From: an uncultured Peptostreptococcus sp.
GTDB lineage: Bacteria > Bacillota > Clostridia > Peptostreptococcales > Peptostreptococcaceae
DNA: 15,228 nt
Reading direction: 5' to 3'
Assembly (NCBI GenBank): GCA_900759325.1
Contig: CAAEUW010000010.1
Location: 1 to 15,228 of the forward strand
The notes under the pieces were generated by a model. The model saw only the letters and a list, made by a program, of their open reading frames with translations, was not told the origin of the DNA and made no database searches. The position numbers and the translations under genes were made by a program. Below, piece by piece: positions 1 through 7,608 of this stretch (position 1 is its first letter; every line of letters starts with the position of its first letter).

Positions 1-2
1 AT

Positions 3-365
3 TCTGAACTGGAATTGAGTTGTATAAGAAATCTATTGTTAGAAATAATTAAAAATAATCATGAAGATATGATTTACGATATAAATTTTATCGTTTTAGA
101 TAAAGCATTGGATTTTAAGTCATATAGAAAGATTTTTGTTGAGTTGCTGGTAGGCTATCAAAAAGAATTTATATCAAAAGGCACTATACCTAGTATAGAA
201 GATATTCATGAAAAATTAATAAAAATAATTTCGATTAATGATTCTATTTTAGAAGGAATATCCTATTTGAATAAGGATAAATATAATTTAGATTTTACCA
301 GAAAATTTTTATTGAAGATTAGAGAGAAACATGAAGAATTTACATTTCTGAAAAAAATAAAATAA
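3..365 (+). CDS. 3' part of an unrecognised protein
   Basis: The reading frame is open from the left edge to a TAA at 363-365. The first possible start inside the window is TTG at 15, with no ribosome site visible, so the gene most likely begins upstream and only about 120 C-terminal residues are seen. The visible protein is charged, rich in Ile, Lys and Glu, and predicted to be mostly helical. It has no signal peptide, membrane segment or motif I recognise. Its AT-rich codons resemble the degraded plasmid-type remnant that follows on the other strand more than the core genes further right, so it may belong to the same accessory segment. It could be a toxin/antitoxin, phage or plasmid accessory protein; I cannot choose between these. 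Confidence 0.4.
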   Translation, partial: SELELSCIRNLLLEIIKNNHEDMIYDINFIVLDKALDFKSYRKIFVELLVGYQKEFISKGTIPSIEDIHEKLIKIISINDSILEGISYLNKDKYNLDFTRKFLLKIREKHEEFTFLKKIK

Positions 366-384
366 ACTTCTCAGAATATAAGAC

Positions 385-403
385 AGGGGACAATTAAGCC
401 CCT
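385..403. other. Short hairpin AGGGG/CCCCT downstream of the first ORF
   Basis: A 5-bp stem with a nine-base loop lies 20 bases after the stop of the first ORF. The following sequence is only moderately T-rich, so it is at best a weak terminator. Confidence 0.25.
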
Positions 404-425
404 TGGAGTCTATGTTCTTGTTTTA

Positions 426-434
426 TGCTATAAT
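426..434 (+). promoter_or_regulatory. Orphan extended -10 (TGCTATAAT)
   Basis: A perfect extended -10 element, TGC followed by TATAAT at 429-434, with no clear -35 and no intact gene downstream on this strand. It may have served a deleted gene or an antisense RNA opposite the replication-protein remnant, or it may be chance. Confidence 0.2.
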
Positions 435-461
435 GCAGACATCAACAAGTATTAAAAAATG

Positions 462-785
462 TTAAATTGACTCTTGTTCGTTGACTTGTTCAACGTCTTG
501 AGTCTCTTTTTGTTTTACTTCCAAGTTAGAATATTTATAAAGTATGTTTTGTCTGTTTGTCATTTCACCCTTAAATATAATATTTGGATTAATTCTAATT
601 GCACCTTGGTTTTCTTGCCTTAAAAAATTAGCATTAACCAATGCTGTAATTGCAGTATTAACTGTTTTAACACTAACATTACAACGTTCTGCTATTTGTC
701 TTTGAGTTCCGATATATATATATTATCTTTTCAAATAGTGAATATAAAAGCTAGAAATGAATAATTAAGATCCTCTAGTATCATA
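462..785 (-). pseudogene. Decayed RepL-like plasmid replication initiator, C-terminal part
   Basis: Read on the reverse strand from about 722 to the TAA at 462-464, the frame gives about 86 residues: a helix-turn-helix (GTQRQIAERCNVSVKTVN), then ALVNANFLRQEN, then INPNIIFKGEMTNRQNILY. This order of wHTH, turn and 'NPN-x-x-F/W-KG' tail is what I know from RepL-family plasmid initiators. Upstream, the frame stops at 723-725. Similar hydrophobic sequence (LEDLNYSFLAFIFTI, then TGA, then KDNIYIY) continues in another frame, from an ATG-like codon near 785. The frame change falls in a TA dinucleotide run (711-724). The gene therefore carries at least one frameshift and one nonsense codon and lacks most of its N-terminus. 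This is motif recognition only, so the family call is moderate. A chromosomal HTH protein remnant is the alternative. Confidence 0.5.
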
Positions 786-823
786 GAATATAGGAAAACG
801 ATAACAATTATTGTGGCAAGTAG

Positions 824-852
824 GTGACTTATAGCCGGTTTTATTGTATACT
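824..852 (+). promoter_or_regulatory. Possible promoter for the antiporter gene
   Basis: GTGACT (824-829), a 17-base spacer and TATACT (847-852). A second -10-like TATAAT at 861-866 lacks a well-spaced -35. Either would give a leader of roughly 30-45 bases before the ribosome site at 885-891. Confidence 0.3.
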
Positions 853-900
853 AATATATATATAATAAAAAAATATTCATTTTTAAGGAGGATGTCATAT

Positions 901-2229
901 ATGAGTAATGACAAGGTTAGTGCGAAAGCCCTAATCCCCTTTTTGATCTTTGTAGGTGTATACCTAATCACAGGTATAGTCTTAAATGCCCAGGGGACAG
1001 AGTTGGCCTTTTACCAATTGCCATCACCAGTGGCAGCAATAATCGGTATTATAGTTGCATTTATAATGTTTAAGGGATCTATTGAAGAAAAGTTCGATAG
1101 CCTGATTAAGGGATGTGGTAATGAAAATATAATTATCATGTGTATTATATTCTTGCTGGCAGGAGCTTTTTCAACAGTATCCAAGCAGATGGGCGGTGTT
1201 GATTCTGTCGTAAATCTTGGTATGTCAGTATTGCCACCCCAGTATATAACTGTAGGGATCTTTATAATTTCATGTTTTATAGCCATATCTATGGGAACAT
1301 CTGTAGGTACAGTAGTTGCAGTTGCCCCAATTGCTATTGGTTTTGCCCAGGCAGCAGGTATCAGTGAGGCCATGGTAATTGGTGCTACTATCAGTGGTGG
1401 TATGTTCGGTGACAACCTGTCTATCATATCTGATACCACTATAGCAGCGACTAGGACCCAGGGGGTAGAGATGAAGGACAAGTTCAAGGCTAACTTTATC
1501 ATTGCCCTACCGGCAGCCATAGTTACTATAGTCTTGCTATTGGTCTTTGCTAGGCCGGAAACTATACCTACTGTCAAATCTTATGAATACAACATCATCA
1601 AGGTTATACCATATATATTCGTTCTTGTATCTGCTATCTGGGGTATGAACGTTTTTGTTGTGTTGACAGGTGGTATTATCATTTCTGGTATCATAGGCAT
1701 CAGTGATGGCTCATTTACAGCCCTGGTATTCAGCCAGCAGATATTTGAAGGATTCAAGGGTATGCTAGATATCTTCCTACTATCTATGTTTACGGGTGGT
1801 CTGGCCTATATGGTTGAGCGAGAAGGTGGTATAAACTGGATTATCAAGCAGGTTAGAAAGATTATAAAGGGTAAGAAGTCTGCGGAACTTGGTATCAGTG
1901 CCATGGTATCATTGACAGACTTGGCTACTGCAAACAATACGGTTGCTATTTTGATAAATGGTCCAATTGCCAAGGAAATAAGTGAAGAGTACGGTATAGA
2001 GCCAAAGAGGGCAGCATCTCTTCTAGATATATTCTCTTGTGTGTTCCAGGGTTTGATTCCCTATGGTGCCCAGGTCTTATTTGCCTGTGCAAGTATAAAG
2101 GGACTAAATAGTCCCTTTGAAGTGGTATACCTAACTTGGTATCCGCTAGTATTGGCTGCTTTTGCCCTATTGTCTATTTATGTACCATATGTAGATAGGG
2201 TATCAGCTATATTTAAAAAGACTAATTAA
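901..2229 (+). CDS. Na+/H+ antiporter, NhaC family
   Basis: A 442-residue polytopic inner-membrane protein with about 11-12 hydrophobic segments. NhaC-family landmarks are visible: GTSVGTV near residues 132-138, and GGMFGDNLSIISDTT near 166-180, the conserved polar stretch in a membrane helix that carries the aspartates expected in ion coupling. A related second half has SLTDLATANNTVAI. Members exchange Na+ for H+, and some couple organic substrates such as malate/lactate to these ions, so the real substrate is uncertain. I chose the ATG at 901 because AAGGAGG (885-891) sits nine bases upstream. An in-frame upstream extension to 844 and an ATG at 892 have no usable ribosome site. The glycosyltransferase gene starts 16-22 bases after the stop with no terminator between, so the two are probably cotranscribed. 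Confidence 0.88.
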   Translation: MSNDKVSAKALIPFLIFVGVYLITGIVLNAQGTELAFYQLPSPVAAIIGIIVAFIMFKGSIEEKFDSLIKGCGNENIIIMCIIFLLAGAFSTVSKQMGGVDSVVNLGMSVLPPQYITVGIFIISCFIAISMGTSVGTVVAVAPIAIGFAQAAGISEAMVIGATISGGMFGDNLSIISDTTIAATRTQGVEMKDKFKANFIIALPAAIVTIVLLLVFARPETIPTVKSYEYNIIKVIPYIFVLVSAIWGMNVFVVLTGGIIISGIIGISDGSFTALVFSQQIFEGFKGMLDIFLLSMFTGGLAYMVEREGGINWIIKQVRKIIKGKKSAELGISAMVSLTDLATANNTVAILINGPIAKEISEEYGIEPKRAASLLDIFSCVFQGLIPYGAQVLFACASIKGLNSPFEVVYLTWYPLVLAAFALLSIYVPYVDRVSAIFKKTN

Positions 2230-2245
2230 TGGATGAGGGGGGTGC

Positions 2246-3007
2246 ATGTATTTGAAAAGTTTGAGAAGAAATATACTGATAATACCTGCTTATAACCCTC
2301 CCTTTTATTTTGTTGACTATGTAAAAGAACTGGTGGAAAATGGCTTTGAATATATCTTGGTGGTTGATGATGGTAGTAGAGATGAAAGTCAAAAAATCTT
2401 TGAAGCCATAAAAAGCTTGGGATGGCCCGGACTAGAGGTCTTGGTCCATGATAAAAACATGGGTAAGGGCAGGGCCTTAAAGGATGCCTTTAAGTGGGTC
2501 TTGGACAATCAAGATATTCTGGGGCCTCATCTAGGGGTCTTGTGTCTTGACTCAGATGGTCAACACCTGGTAGAAGATGTGGTCAAACTTGATAAGGTCA
2601 TGACTGCCGACCACTCATGGGATAGGGGTCTTTTTGAATCTACAATATACCTTGGCAGGCGAAACTTTGATGAAGCCTGTGTACCTTTTAGGAATAGGTA
2701 TGGCAATAAGTTTACCAGGTATATTTTCAGGCTCCTATTTGGTGTCAAGGTAGGTGATAGCCAAACAGGTATGAGGGGACTTCCACTAGGAGCCCTATCA
2801 GATTTTAAGGACCTGGATGGCGATAGGTTTGAGTATGAGATGAACATGTTGATAGAGGCTTCTAGACTAGCCTATAGGATAAAAGAGGTAGATATAAAAA
2901 CCCATTATGTAAGGGATAATTCGGAGAGCCACTTTAGGGTTTTTGTAGATTCCTTTAAAATTTATAGGCTTATATTTAGGAAATTTTTTGCTAAGTTTTT
3001 TAATTAA
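2246..3007 (+). CDS. Family 2 glycosyltransferase, polyprenyl-phosphate-sugar synthase type
   Basis: A soluble GT-A fold enzyme of about 253 residues. Family 2 motifs appear in order: IIPAYNP (12-18), VVDDGS (39-44), NMGKGRALK (71-79), the metal-binding DSDGQH (102-107), GDSQTGMRG (170-178) and RFEYEMNML (194-202). This set resembles the Dpm1/Alg5 group, which transfers a sugar from UDP- or GDP-sugar to a polyprenyl phosphate. Unlike CsbB/GtrB-type relatives it has no C-terminal membrane helices. It ends in a basic, aromatic segment (KIYRLIFRKFFAKFF) that could hold it on the membrane surface. Start: the ATG at 2246 is only three bases after the G-rich site (2237-2242), while TTG at 2252 has better spacing, so either may be used. 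The next gene encodes a GT-C-like membrane protein, the expected acceptor-side partner. The sugar is unknown. Confidence 0.82.
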   Translation: MYLKSLRRNILIIPAYNPPFYFVDYVKELVENGFEYILVVDDGSRDESQKIFEAIKSLGWPGLEVLVHDKNMGKGRALKDAFKWVLDNQDILGPHLGVLCLDSDGQHLVEDVVKLDKVMTADHSWDRGLFESTIYLGRRNFDEACVPFRNRYGNKFTRYIFRLLFGVKVGDSQTGMRGLPLGALSDFKDLDGDRFEYEMNMLIEASRLAYRIKEVDIKTHYVRDNSESHFRVFVDSFKIYRLIFRKFFAKFFN

Positions 3008-3020
3008 GACTTCTTTCTCT

Positions 3021-3053
3021 ATGAGGTCCTGCTTGTTAGGACCTTATTTTTAT
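3021..3053 (+). terminator. Intrinsic terminator or attenuator between the glycosyltransferase genes
   Basis: AGGTCCT (3024-3030), a 7-base loop and AGGACCT (3038-3044), extendable by a wobble and two A-T pairs to a 10-bp stem, followed by a T-rich tail (TATTTTTAT). No promoter is evident between it and the ribosome site at 3066-3070, so the downstream gene may depend on read-through. Confidence 0.7.
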
Positions 3054-3079
3054 AAAGGTATTTTTGGAGGTGAAGAGAC

Positions 3080-4780
3080 TTGGAAGGTATAAGGATACTG
3101 TATCCATTTTTGCACTTATTTTTAATACTTGCTTGCATAATGGGATATGCCTGCTTTATGGAGGCTAAGCTGGGTATAAGGGGTCAGTTTGGTCCTATTA
3201 GCTCTATCTCCTTTATATCTGTAGGCCTTATATTCTTTGGCTATATGGGCCTACTTTTTCCAGGTATATATATCATGTATATTATAGGGCTGGGGCTTTT
3301 TGTCTTTTGTCTTTTTGCCTATCCGAAAATATATAAGAAAAATCTCTATCTCTATGGACTGGCTGGATTTGTTATGCTAGTATATACGGGCCTATTTTTG
3401 AGGTCTAATGTGGGTGACTATGATGCTTTTTCCCACTGGGGTCTGGCAGTTAGACTGATGCAAACTACTAGGGCCCTACCGTCTGCCGTGGATACATGTA
3501 TTAGTTTTAGTGACTACCCATTGGCCATGCCTATCTTCTGCCTTTTTAACAGTGGCAGGACCCTGTATCAGGAGAATCTCTACCAGCAGGCCCATGCCCT
3601 TGTCCTAGTATTTTCCATATTGCCAATACTTGACTCCAGTATGGACAAGCCAGGAGACAAGTGGTCTAGAAGACTATTTATGGGACTAGTATTCGTATTT
3701 ACTATAGGGCTAGTAGAGGTAGCCAGTGTAAGGACCTTCACTATGTATATAGATACTATCCTGGCTACAGTGGCCTTTTCCTTATCCTACCTAATTTATT
3801 ACGAGAGGAAGGATGTCAGGAGGGTTTGGCTTCCATTTCTATTGATAGGATCCTTTTTAATTAGTATCAAGCACAGCGGACTGATATTTTTGATATTCTC
3901 CATGGTCCTCTTGATTTTCTTTATGATAAGGGAGAGAAAGGTTAGCCTAAGTCTAATAATAGGCCTAATTCTTCCCCTTATAGTACAGCAGGCCTGGATC
4001 CTCCACCACAAGAGAACATTTGTAGTTGGGGAGGCCTCAAAGCACTCCATGTCCCTGACTAGGTATTCGGAGGAACTGGCAGACAAGGGTCAGGGGAACA
4101 TAGACATGATAATCAGCATGTTCATTGAAAGGAATATCAAGGACCCATACTGGTACCTAGTCTTAATCTTGTTTGGCCTTGGCCTGGTTGCACTCATTCT
4201 TACAAGAAAGAAGGTCTGGCTTTCCCTGACTTGCTTGTCATTTTTTGCAATTTTTACATCCCTGGCCTACCAGGTGGGCAACCTGTGTATGTATCTATAT
4301 TCAATGCCTCTTTATGAGGCAAGAAGGTTGGCCAGCTATGATAGGTACTTCAATAGCATGAAGATATATATAGGTCTACTATTCTTGGCCTGGTTTATCA
4401 GCCTATATAGGAATAATAAGCTTTATATAGGTTTGAGCCTGGCTATGGCTCTGACTATTTGTGTATTTAATCATGCCAGACTGGGACAGGCCCTAGTGCC
4501 GGCTGATAGGCTGGCCCATGATGTAGATATGTATAGGCATAAGGAAGTAATTGAGCATAAGATAGGTGACAACGACCTGGCCTATCCAGCAACTACCTAC
4601 AACAAGCATGTGACAGTCTATACCAAAAACGGTTATGACTACAAGACCTACCTAGTATGCAAATATATACTCCTTACAGATGATATTAAAATCAAGAAGT
4701 ACGATAAGGATAATTTTGCTGATAGGAAGGCCCTGGCAGCCAGCCTTAGGAATGATAATCTGGTTATAGTCCTGAGATAG
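3080..4780 (+). CDS. Large polytopic membrane protein, probable GT-C-type glycosyltransferase
   Basis: A 566-residue protein with about 11-13 hydrophobic segments over residues 5-470 and a hydrophilic C-terminal domain of about 100 residues. After the third or fourth helix comes a loop with GDYDAFSHWGLAVRLM (112-127), then SFSDYPLAMPIF (142-153). An acidic 'DxD...HW' loop followed by an F/YP-rich re-entrant stretch is typical of GT-C enzymes, which take sugars from polyprenyl-phosphate carriers on the outer face of the membrane. That fits the upstream GT2 gene, which would make such a carrier. The start is TTG at 3080, nine bases after GGAGG (3066-3070). Together the pair could glycosylate teichoic acid, another wall polymer or a protein. 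No GtrA-like flippase gene is in the window. Specific family membership is inference; an O-antigen-polymerase-like protein is the main alternative. Confidence 0.6.
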   Translation: MEGIRILYPFLHLFLILACIMGYACFMEAKLGIRGQFGPISSISFISVGLIFFGYMGLLFPGIYIMYIIGLGLFVFCLFAYPKIYKKNLYLYGLAGFVMLVYTGLFLRSNVGDYDAFSHWGLAVRLMQTTRALPSAVDTCISFSDYPLAMPIFCLFNSGRTLYQENLYQQAHALVLVFSILPILDSSMDKPGDKWSRRLFMGLVFVFTIGLVEVASVRTFTMYIDTILATVAFSLSYLIYYERKDVRRVWLPFLLIGSFLISIKHSGLIFLIFSMVLLIFFMIRERKVSLSLIIGLILPLIVQQAWILHHKRTFVVGEASKHSMSLTRYSEELADKGQGNIDMIISMFIERNIKDPYWYLVLILFGLGLVALILTRKKVWLSLTCLSFFAIFTSLAYQVGNLCMYLYSMPLYEARRLASYDRYFNSMKIYIGLLFLAWFISLYRNNKLYIGLSLAMALTICVFNHARLGQALVPADRLAHDVDMYRHKEVIEHKIGDNDLAYPATTYNKHVTVYTKNGYDYKTYLVCKYILLTDDIKIKKYDKDNFADRKALAASLRNDNLVIVLR

Positions 4781-5000
4781 GGTCTTACTTGGTCATAGTA
4801 AGGCTGGTAAAGCTGACAATTATTACAGTAGCAAGAAGCTTGATAGGTAAAAGAACATTTTTACTAGGATTTCGATGTTGTACTAAATCAAACATAAAGA
4901 TAGCTCTTTTTTAAATAGAATTTATTGAAAAACTTTTCTAAGTTTGTAACATATATGTTGACAGCTAAGAGAAGAATAGGAAAAACTTTGAAATAAATAA
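4781..5000. other. AT-rich intergenic region without a gene
   Basis: No ORF with a ribosome site is seen on either strand. Imperfect hairpins occur at about 4784-4802 (CTTAC/GTAAG) and about 4852-4876 (GTAAAA/TTTTAC), neither with a clear T tract. An isolated TTGACA at 4958-4963 has no well-spaced -10. This region separates GC-richer core sequence on the left from the AT-rich cassette on the right. Confidence 0.5.
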
Positions 5001-5029
5001 TTGACATTTAGTATAAATAATTATATAAT
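5001..5029 (+). promoter_or_regulatory. Consensus sigma-A promoter of the ABC/secreted-protein cassette
   Basis: TTGACA (5001-5006), exactly 17 bases, then TATAAT (5024-5029): perfect hexamers at ideal spacing. A short ATA/ATT trinucleotide run follows (about 5027-5050), before the ribosome site AAAGGTGG at 5057-5064. No operator-like dyad is obvious, so strong or constitutive expression is likely unless a repressor encoded elsewhere acts here. Confidence 0.85.
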
Positions 5030-5071
5030 AATAATAATAATTAATAATATATTCAGAAAGGTGGTTATTTT

Positions 5072-5503
5072 ATGAAAAGAAAGAGAATTAAGACAATATT
5101 GTTAGCTTTAGTTTTATGCTCTGTGGGGACTATTTCTTTTGCAGGTGACCATGCCGATACTACATGGGTTGCTAATTGGGGTTCAAGTATGTTTCGCTCA
5201 AACTGGGTTTTTTCTAGTGCTAGAAAAAAATTCGACAATACACCATCGTATAGTAAGGTTGTGCAAACATCAACAAATATAAGAGAAAGAAAAATAACAT
5301 GTAATGTGGCGGAACCTACATCATCAGGTAGGTGGGAGTTTTCATATGGAAGAGGAGGGAGTATAAATTTATATAAAGGAGAGTCTGGTTACATTAGATC
5401 CGATGCAAGTATATATGACATTGTATCTCATGCTGCTAGATTGACACTTGGTTTTGATTCAAATTCATCCGCAAAGGGATTGTGGTCTCCAGACTCAAAA
5501 TAG
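5072..5503 (+). CDS. Small secreted protein heading an ABC transporter cassette
   Basis: A 143-residue pre-protein. It has a classic Sec signal peptide: basic KRKRIK, hydrophobic core 9-18, and a likely cleavage after SFA (residue 24). That leaves about 119 mature residues with a single cysteine (Cys77), many Ser, Arg and aromatic residues, and a C-terminal GLWSPDSK. Size, export and linkage to an ABC system recall lactococcin-972-like bacteriocins and the uncharacterised DUF2712-type secreted proteins. The WSPDS ending seems closer to the latter, but I am recalling this, not searching. It is first in the operon, directly behind a consensus promoter, so probably the most abundant product. The next gene starts 15 bases after its stop. 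Candidate roles are a bacteriocin, a signal, or a cell-surface protein sensed or exported by the transporter. Function is unknown. Confidence 0.8.
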   Translation: MKRKRIKTILLALVLCSVGTISFAGDHADTTWVANWGSSMFRSNWVFSSARKKFDNTPSYSKVVQTSTNIRERKITCNVAEPTSSGRWEFSYGRGGSINLYKGESGYIRSDASIYDIVSHAARLTLGFDSNSSAKGLWSPDSK

Positions 5504-5517
5504 TGGAGGTTGAAAAT

Positions 5518-6285
5518 ATGATAAGAGGCGTGATTAAGCGAAGCATATATAATAAAAATTTTATTTTGTTACTCTTGTTTAGTATTGTATTGGGAATAGA
5601 ATTCCTATCTAAGACTGGCAGTTACAAAAATTTTGGAATATGTGCCTTTGTAATTACAGGTCCAGATACCTATAAATCAGAAATGTCATTCTTATACTAT
5701 ATTTTTAATCCTTTATTTACTTCGATAGTGGCTTCGAAGGCATTTTATGAGGATATGAATAGTGGTCTTTATGAGTGCCTAATAAATAGAGAGGATGGAA
5801 GAAGAAAATACTTTCAAAAGATGTATATTTCTTCCTTGATAATGGGAGGTATAGTTTCTATACTTCCTATTTTAATAGTTGCAGTATTTTTGATGACGAA
5901 TGTGCCATATATACCAAGTGATTGCTTTGTACTTGTAAAAAAGGCCAATCTATTTACTGCCTTTGTCAATTCTAGTCCTACCCTTTATATATTCTTATCA
6001 ATGATTCCATTTTTTATTTATGGTTGCATGATAAGTGCAATTACAATGGTGTCCAAAGTGTACATAAACAGCAATAAAAATATTGAGCTAATGATACCAT
6101 TTCTGATAACAGTGTTTATAGAATTTTGTGGTACATTTTTTTATGATATAAAGCTATTTCATATAATGAATTACTTCAACGCAAGTTTGGAGAGTATTCC
6201 TGGGATCATAGCTTTTATTTTGTGTCCTTTGGTGGTCTTGACTATTTTGTATAATAGGAGAGTAATAAAAGATGATATATTTTAA
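5518..6285 (+). CDS. ABC-2-like membrane subunit 1
   Basis: A 255-residue protein with about six predicted membrane helices (roughly 14-30, 58-74, 104-126, 155-178, 188-206, 226-245). After helix 2, a cytoplasmic loop reads SGLYECLINREDGRRKYFQK (82-101). This resembles the coupling-helix region of ABC-2 permeases, where a 'glxxxLxxR...R..y...K' pattern contacts the ATPase. Start at the ATG at 5518: GGAGG at 5505-5509 is eight bases upstream, while an in-frame codon at 5482 would overlap the secreted-protein gene and has no ribosome site. It is the first of three consecutive small membrane proteins served by one ATPase gene at 7608. Likely role: part of the transmembrane channel of an exporter or immunity pump. 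Confidence 0.75.
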   Translation: MIRGVIKRSIYNKNFILLLLFSIVLGIEFLSKTGSYKNFGICAFVITGPDTYKSEMSFLYYIFNPLFTSIVASKAFYEDMNSGLYECLINREDGRRKYFQKMYISSLIMGGIVSILPILIVAVFLMTNVPYIPSDCFVLVKKANLFTAFVNSSPTLYIFLSMIPFFIYGCMISAITMVSKVYINSNKNIELMIPFLITVFIEFCGTFFYDIKLFHIMNYFNASLESIPGIIAFILCPLVVLTILYNRRVIKDDIF

Positions 6286-6952
6286 GAAAAAGGAACTTCT
6301 ACTAACAGCATTTATACATGTGATTATGGTGAGTCTCGTACTATGGTACTATTACAAATCAGACTATGCATTTTCACTGCAAGATGCTAATACAAACTTG
6401 AAAGATTTACTTGTAAATACGATATATCAAATTAGAGATAAGAGTATAATGTTTTCTCTTATGTTTCTAATATATATACTCTATACTGGTAAAAGGCTCG
6501 GTATTATAAACCCTGAACTGATATCTAGGGTATCGAGAGAAAGCATCTATGAAGATATAATAAAAAAATTAAGATGGTTGACATTGATATTTTTGTTAAT
6601 CAACGTTGTGGTTATTATATTGTTTGCGAGGTTGGTTTTGATTGATATGACCTTTCTTGATATAGTAGAGCTCATTTTACCTAGTGCATTTACTATTTTC
6701 TTTTCATCATATTTGTCTGGTTTAGTATATTTCTGTTTGAACAATATTTTTAAAAATAAAATAATGTCGGCAGGTGGAGTAATAGGAGCTAATTTTTTGT
6801 ATGTGATTATACGCACAGGGACACTTATAAACAATATCGAGAGCTGGCCTGTTTTTCAAACTATAAATATTAGTATAATAGTGTGTATTTTTTTGATGTT
6901 TTTATTGGAAATAGTGCTCAAGAAACTTGTATTTGAAAAGGAGATACTATAG
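6272..6952 (+). CDS. ABC-2-like membrane subunit 2
   Basis: A 226-residue protein with about six hydrophobic helices (roughly 9-27, 57-74, 101-120, 133-155, 166-184, 196-216). The ATG at 6272 lies inside the previous gene, overlapping it by 14 bases, with AGGAGAG (6256-6262) upstream. This suggests translational coupling and fixed stoichiometry. The loop after helix 2 (NPELISRVSRESIYEDIIKK, 80-99) sits in the same place as the arginine-rich coupling loop of subunit 1 and follows a similar L-x-x-R/N-R-x-x-x-x-x-Y pattern, so the two are probably distant paralogues. No catalytic motif is seen. An ABC permease assignment rests on topology and gene context rather than on a strong signature. Confidence 0.7.
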   Translation: MIYFKKKELLLTAFIHVIMVSLVLWYYYKSDYAFSLQDANTNLKDLLVNTIYQIRDKSIMFSLMFLIYILYTGKRLGIINPELISRVSRESIYEDIIKKLRWLTLIFLLINVVVIILFARLVLIDMTFLDIVELILPSAFTIFFSSYLSGLVYFCLNNIFKNKIMSAGGVIGANFLYVIIRTGTLINNIESWPVFQTINISIIVCIFLMFLLEIVLKKLVFEKEIL

Positions 6953-7608
6953 TGGGGGGTAAATTGCGAGTAAAATTTAATTTTTCTATTTTTATAGCCT
7001 CCTTACTATTATTGATGATAATCTTATATAGTATGAGTAGCTATAGTTTTAATAGGAGTGTAAATGATGTATATTATTTAGATTATGACGGGAGTTTTTT
7101 CTTAAGAATCAGGGCGAATGTTTTTATAGCTAGTCTGATCTTTTTAAATATACTGATTAGTCATTGCATGCAAAAGAGAACTATTGACTCAGGAAATATA
7201 TACAAGTATGTTAGAAACAGGAATATAGGAAGATATTATTCTAAACATATTTCATATATTCTCGTATATTCACTTTTGTTTGTGGCAGTAATAAATGGCA
7301 TATTGTTTTTATGTATAGGAACTATAGATTTAGGGAGAGGCCTCTTATCCATGGTATGTTTATTATTATTCATTTCCATGATAAATATGCTAATCAGCAT
7401 AATGGTAACATGCAGGATTAACGACAATTACTGCATTGGCCTTCCATTTCTTATATCCATGTCCATAAATTCGGAAGTATTTTCTGGAATATTTTCCCAA
7501 GAATTTGTAGAAGTAAAAGTACTCGTATATTGCCTAGCCTGTCTAGTAATGCTTGTAATTTTAGTCTTGATAAATAGGGTGGTTCTTGGCAGAAGGGAGT
7601 TTTATTGA
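6952..7608 (+). CDS. ABC-2-like membrane subunit 3
   Basis: A 218-residue protein with about six hydrophobic segments (roughly 11-28, 56-72, 99-121, 128-152, 160-175, 188-208). The start codon is GTG at 6952, sharing one base with the preceding TAG. AAAGGAG at 6937-6943 lies eight bases upstream, which supports GTG over a TTG at 6964. The cytoplasmic loop after helix 2 contains SGNIYKYVRNRNIGRYYSKH (80-99), clearly parallel to the SGLYECLINREDGRRKYFQK loop of subunit 1, so these two are likely paralogous ABC-2-type subunits. It is followed by the ATPase with a one-base overlap. Function is inferred from context only. Confidence 0.72.
   Translation: MGGKLRVKFNFSIFIASLLLLMIILYSMSSYSFNRSVNDVYYLDYDGSFFLRIRANVFIASLIFLNILISHCMQKRTIDSGNIYKYVRNRNIGRYYSKHISYILVYSLLFVAVINGILFLCIGTIDLGRGLLSMVCLLLFISMINMLISIMVTCRINDNYCIGLPFLISMSINSEVFSGIFSQEFVEVKVLVYCLACLVMLVILVLINRVVLGRREFY

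Noticed and set aside
765..971. 68-codon minus-strand open frame across the antiporter promoter
   Set aside because: It starts inside the antiporter gene and has no ribosome site. The other minus-strand frame over its distal end fits the RepL-like remnant better.
1011..1577. 188-codon minus-strand open frame inside the antiporter gene
   Set aside because: It mirrors a well-supported membrane-protein gene, has no ribosome site and no sensible protein features.
4958..4986. TTGACA at 4958 as a second cassette promoter
   Set aside because: No -10-like hexamer at 16-18 bases downstream; the promoter at 5001-5029 is far better.
5027..5050. ATA/ATT trinucleotide run as a possible phase-variation tract
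   Set aside because: It is short and imperfect, and lies downstream of the -10, where length change would hardly alter transcription.
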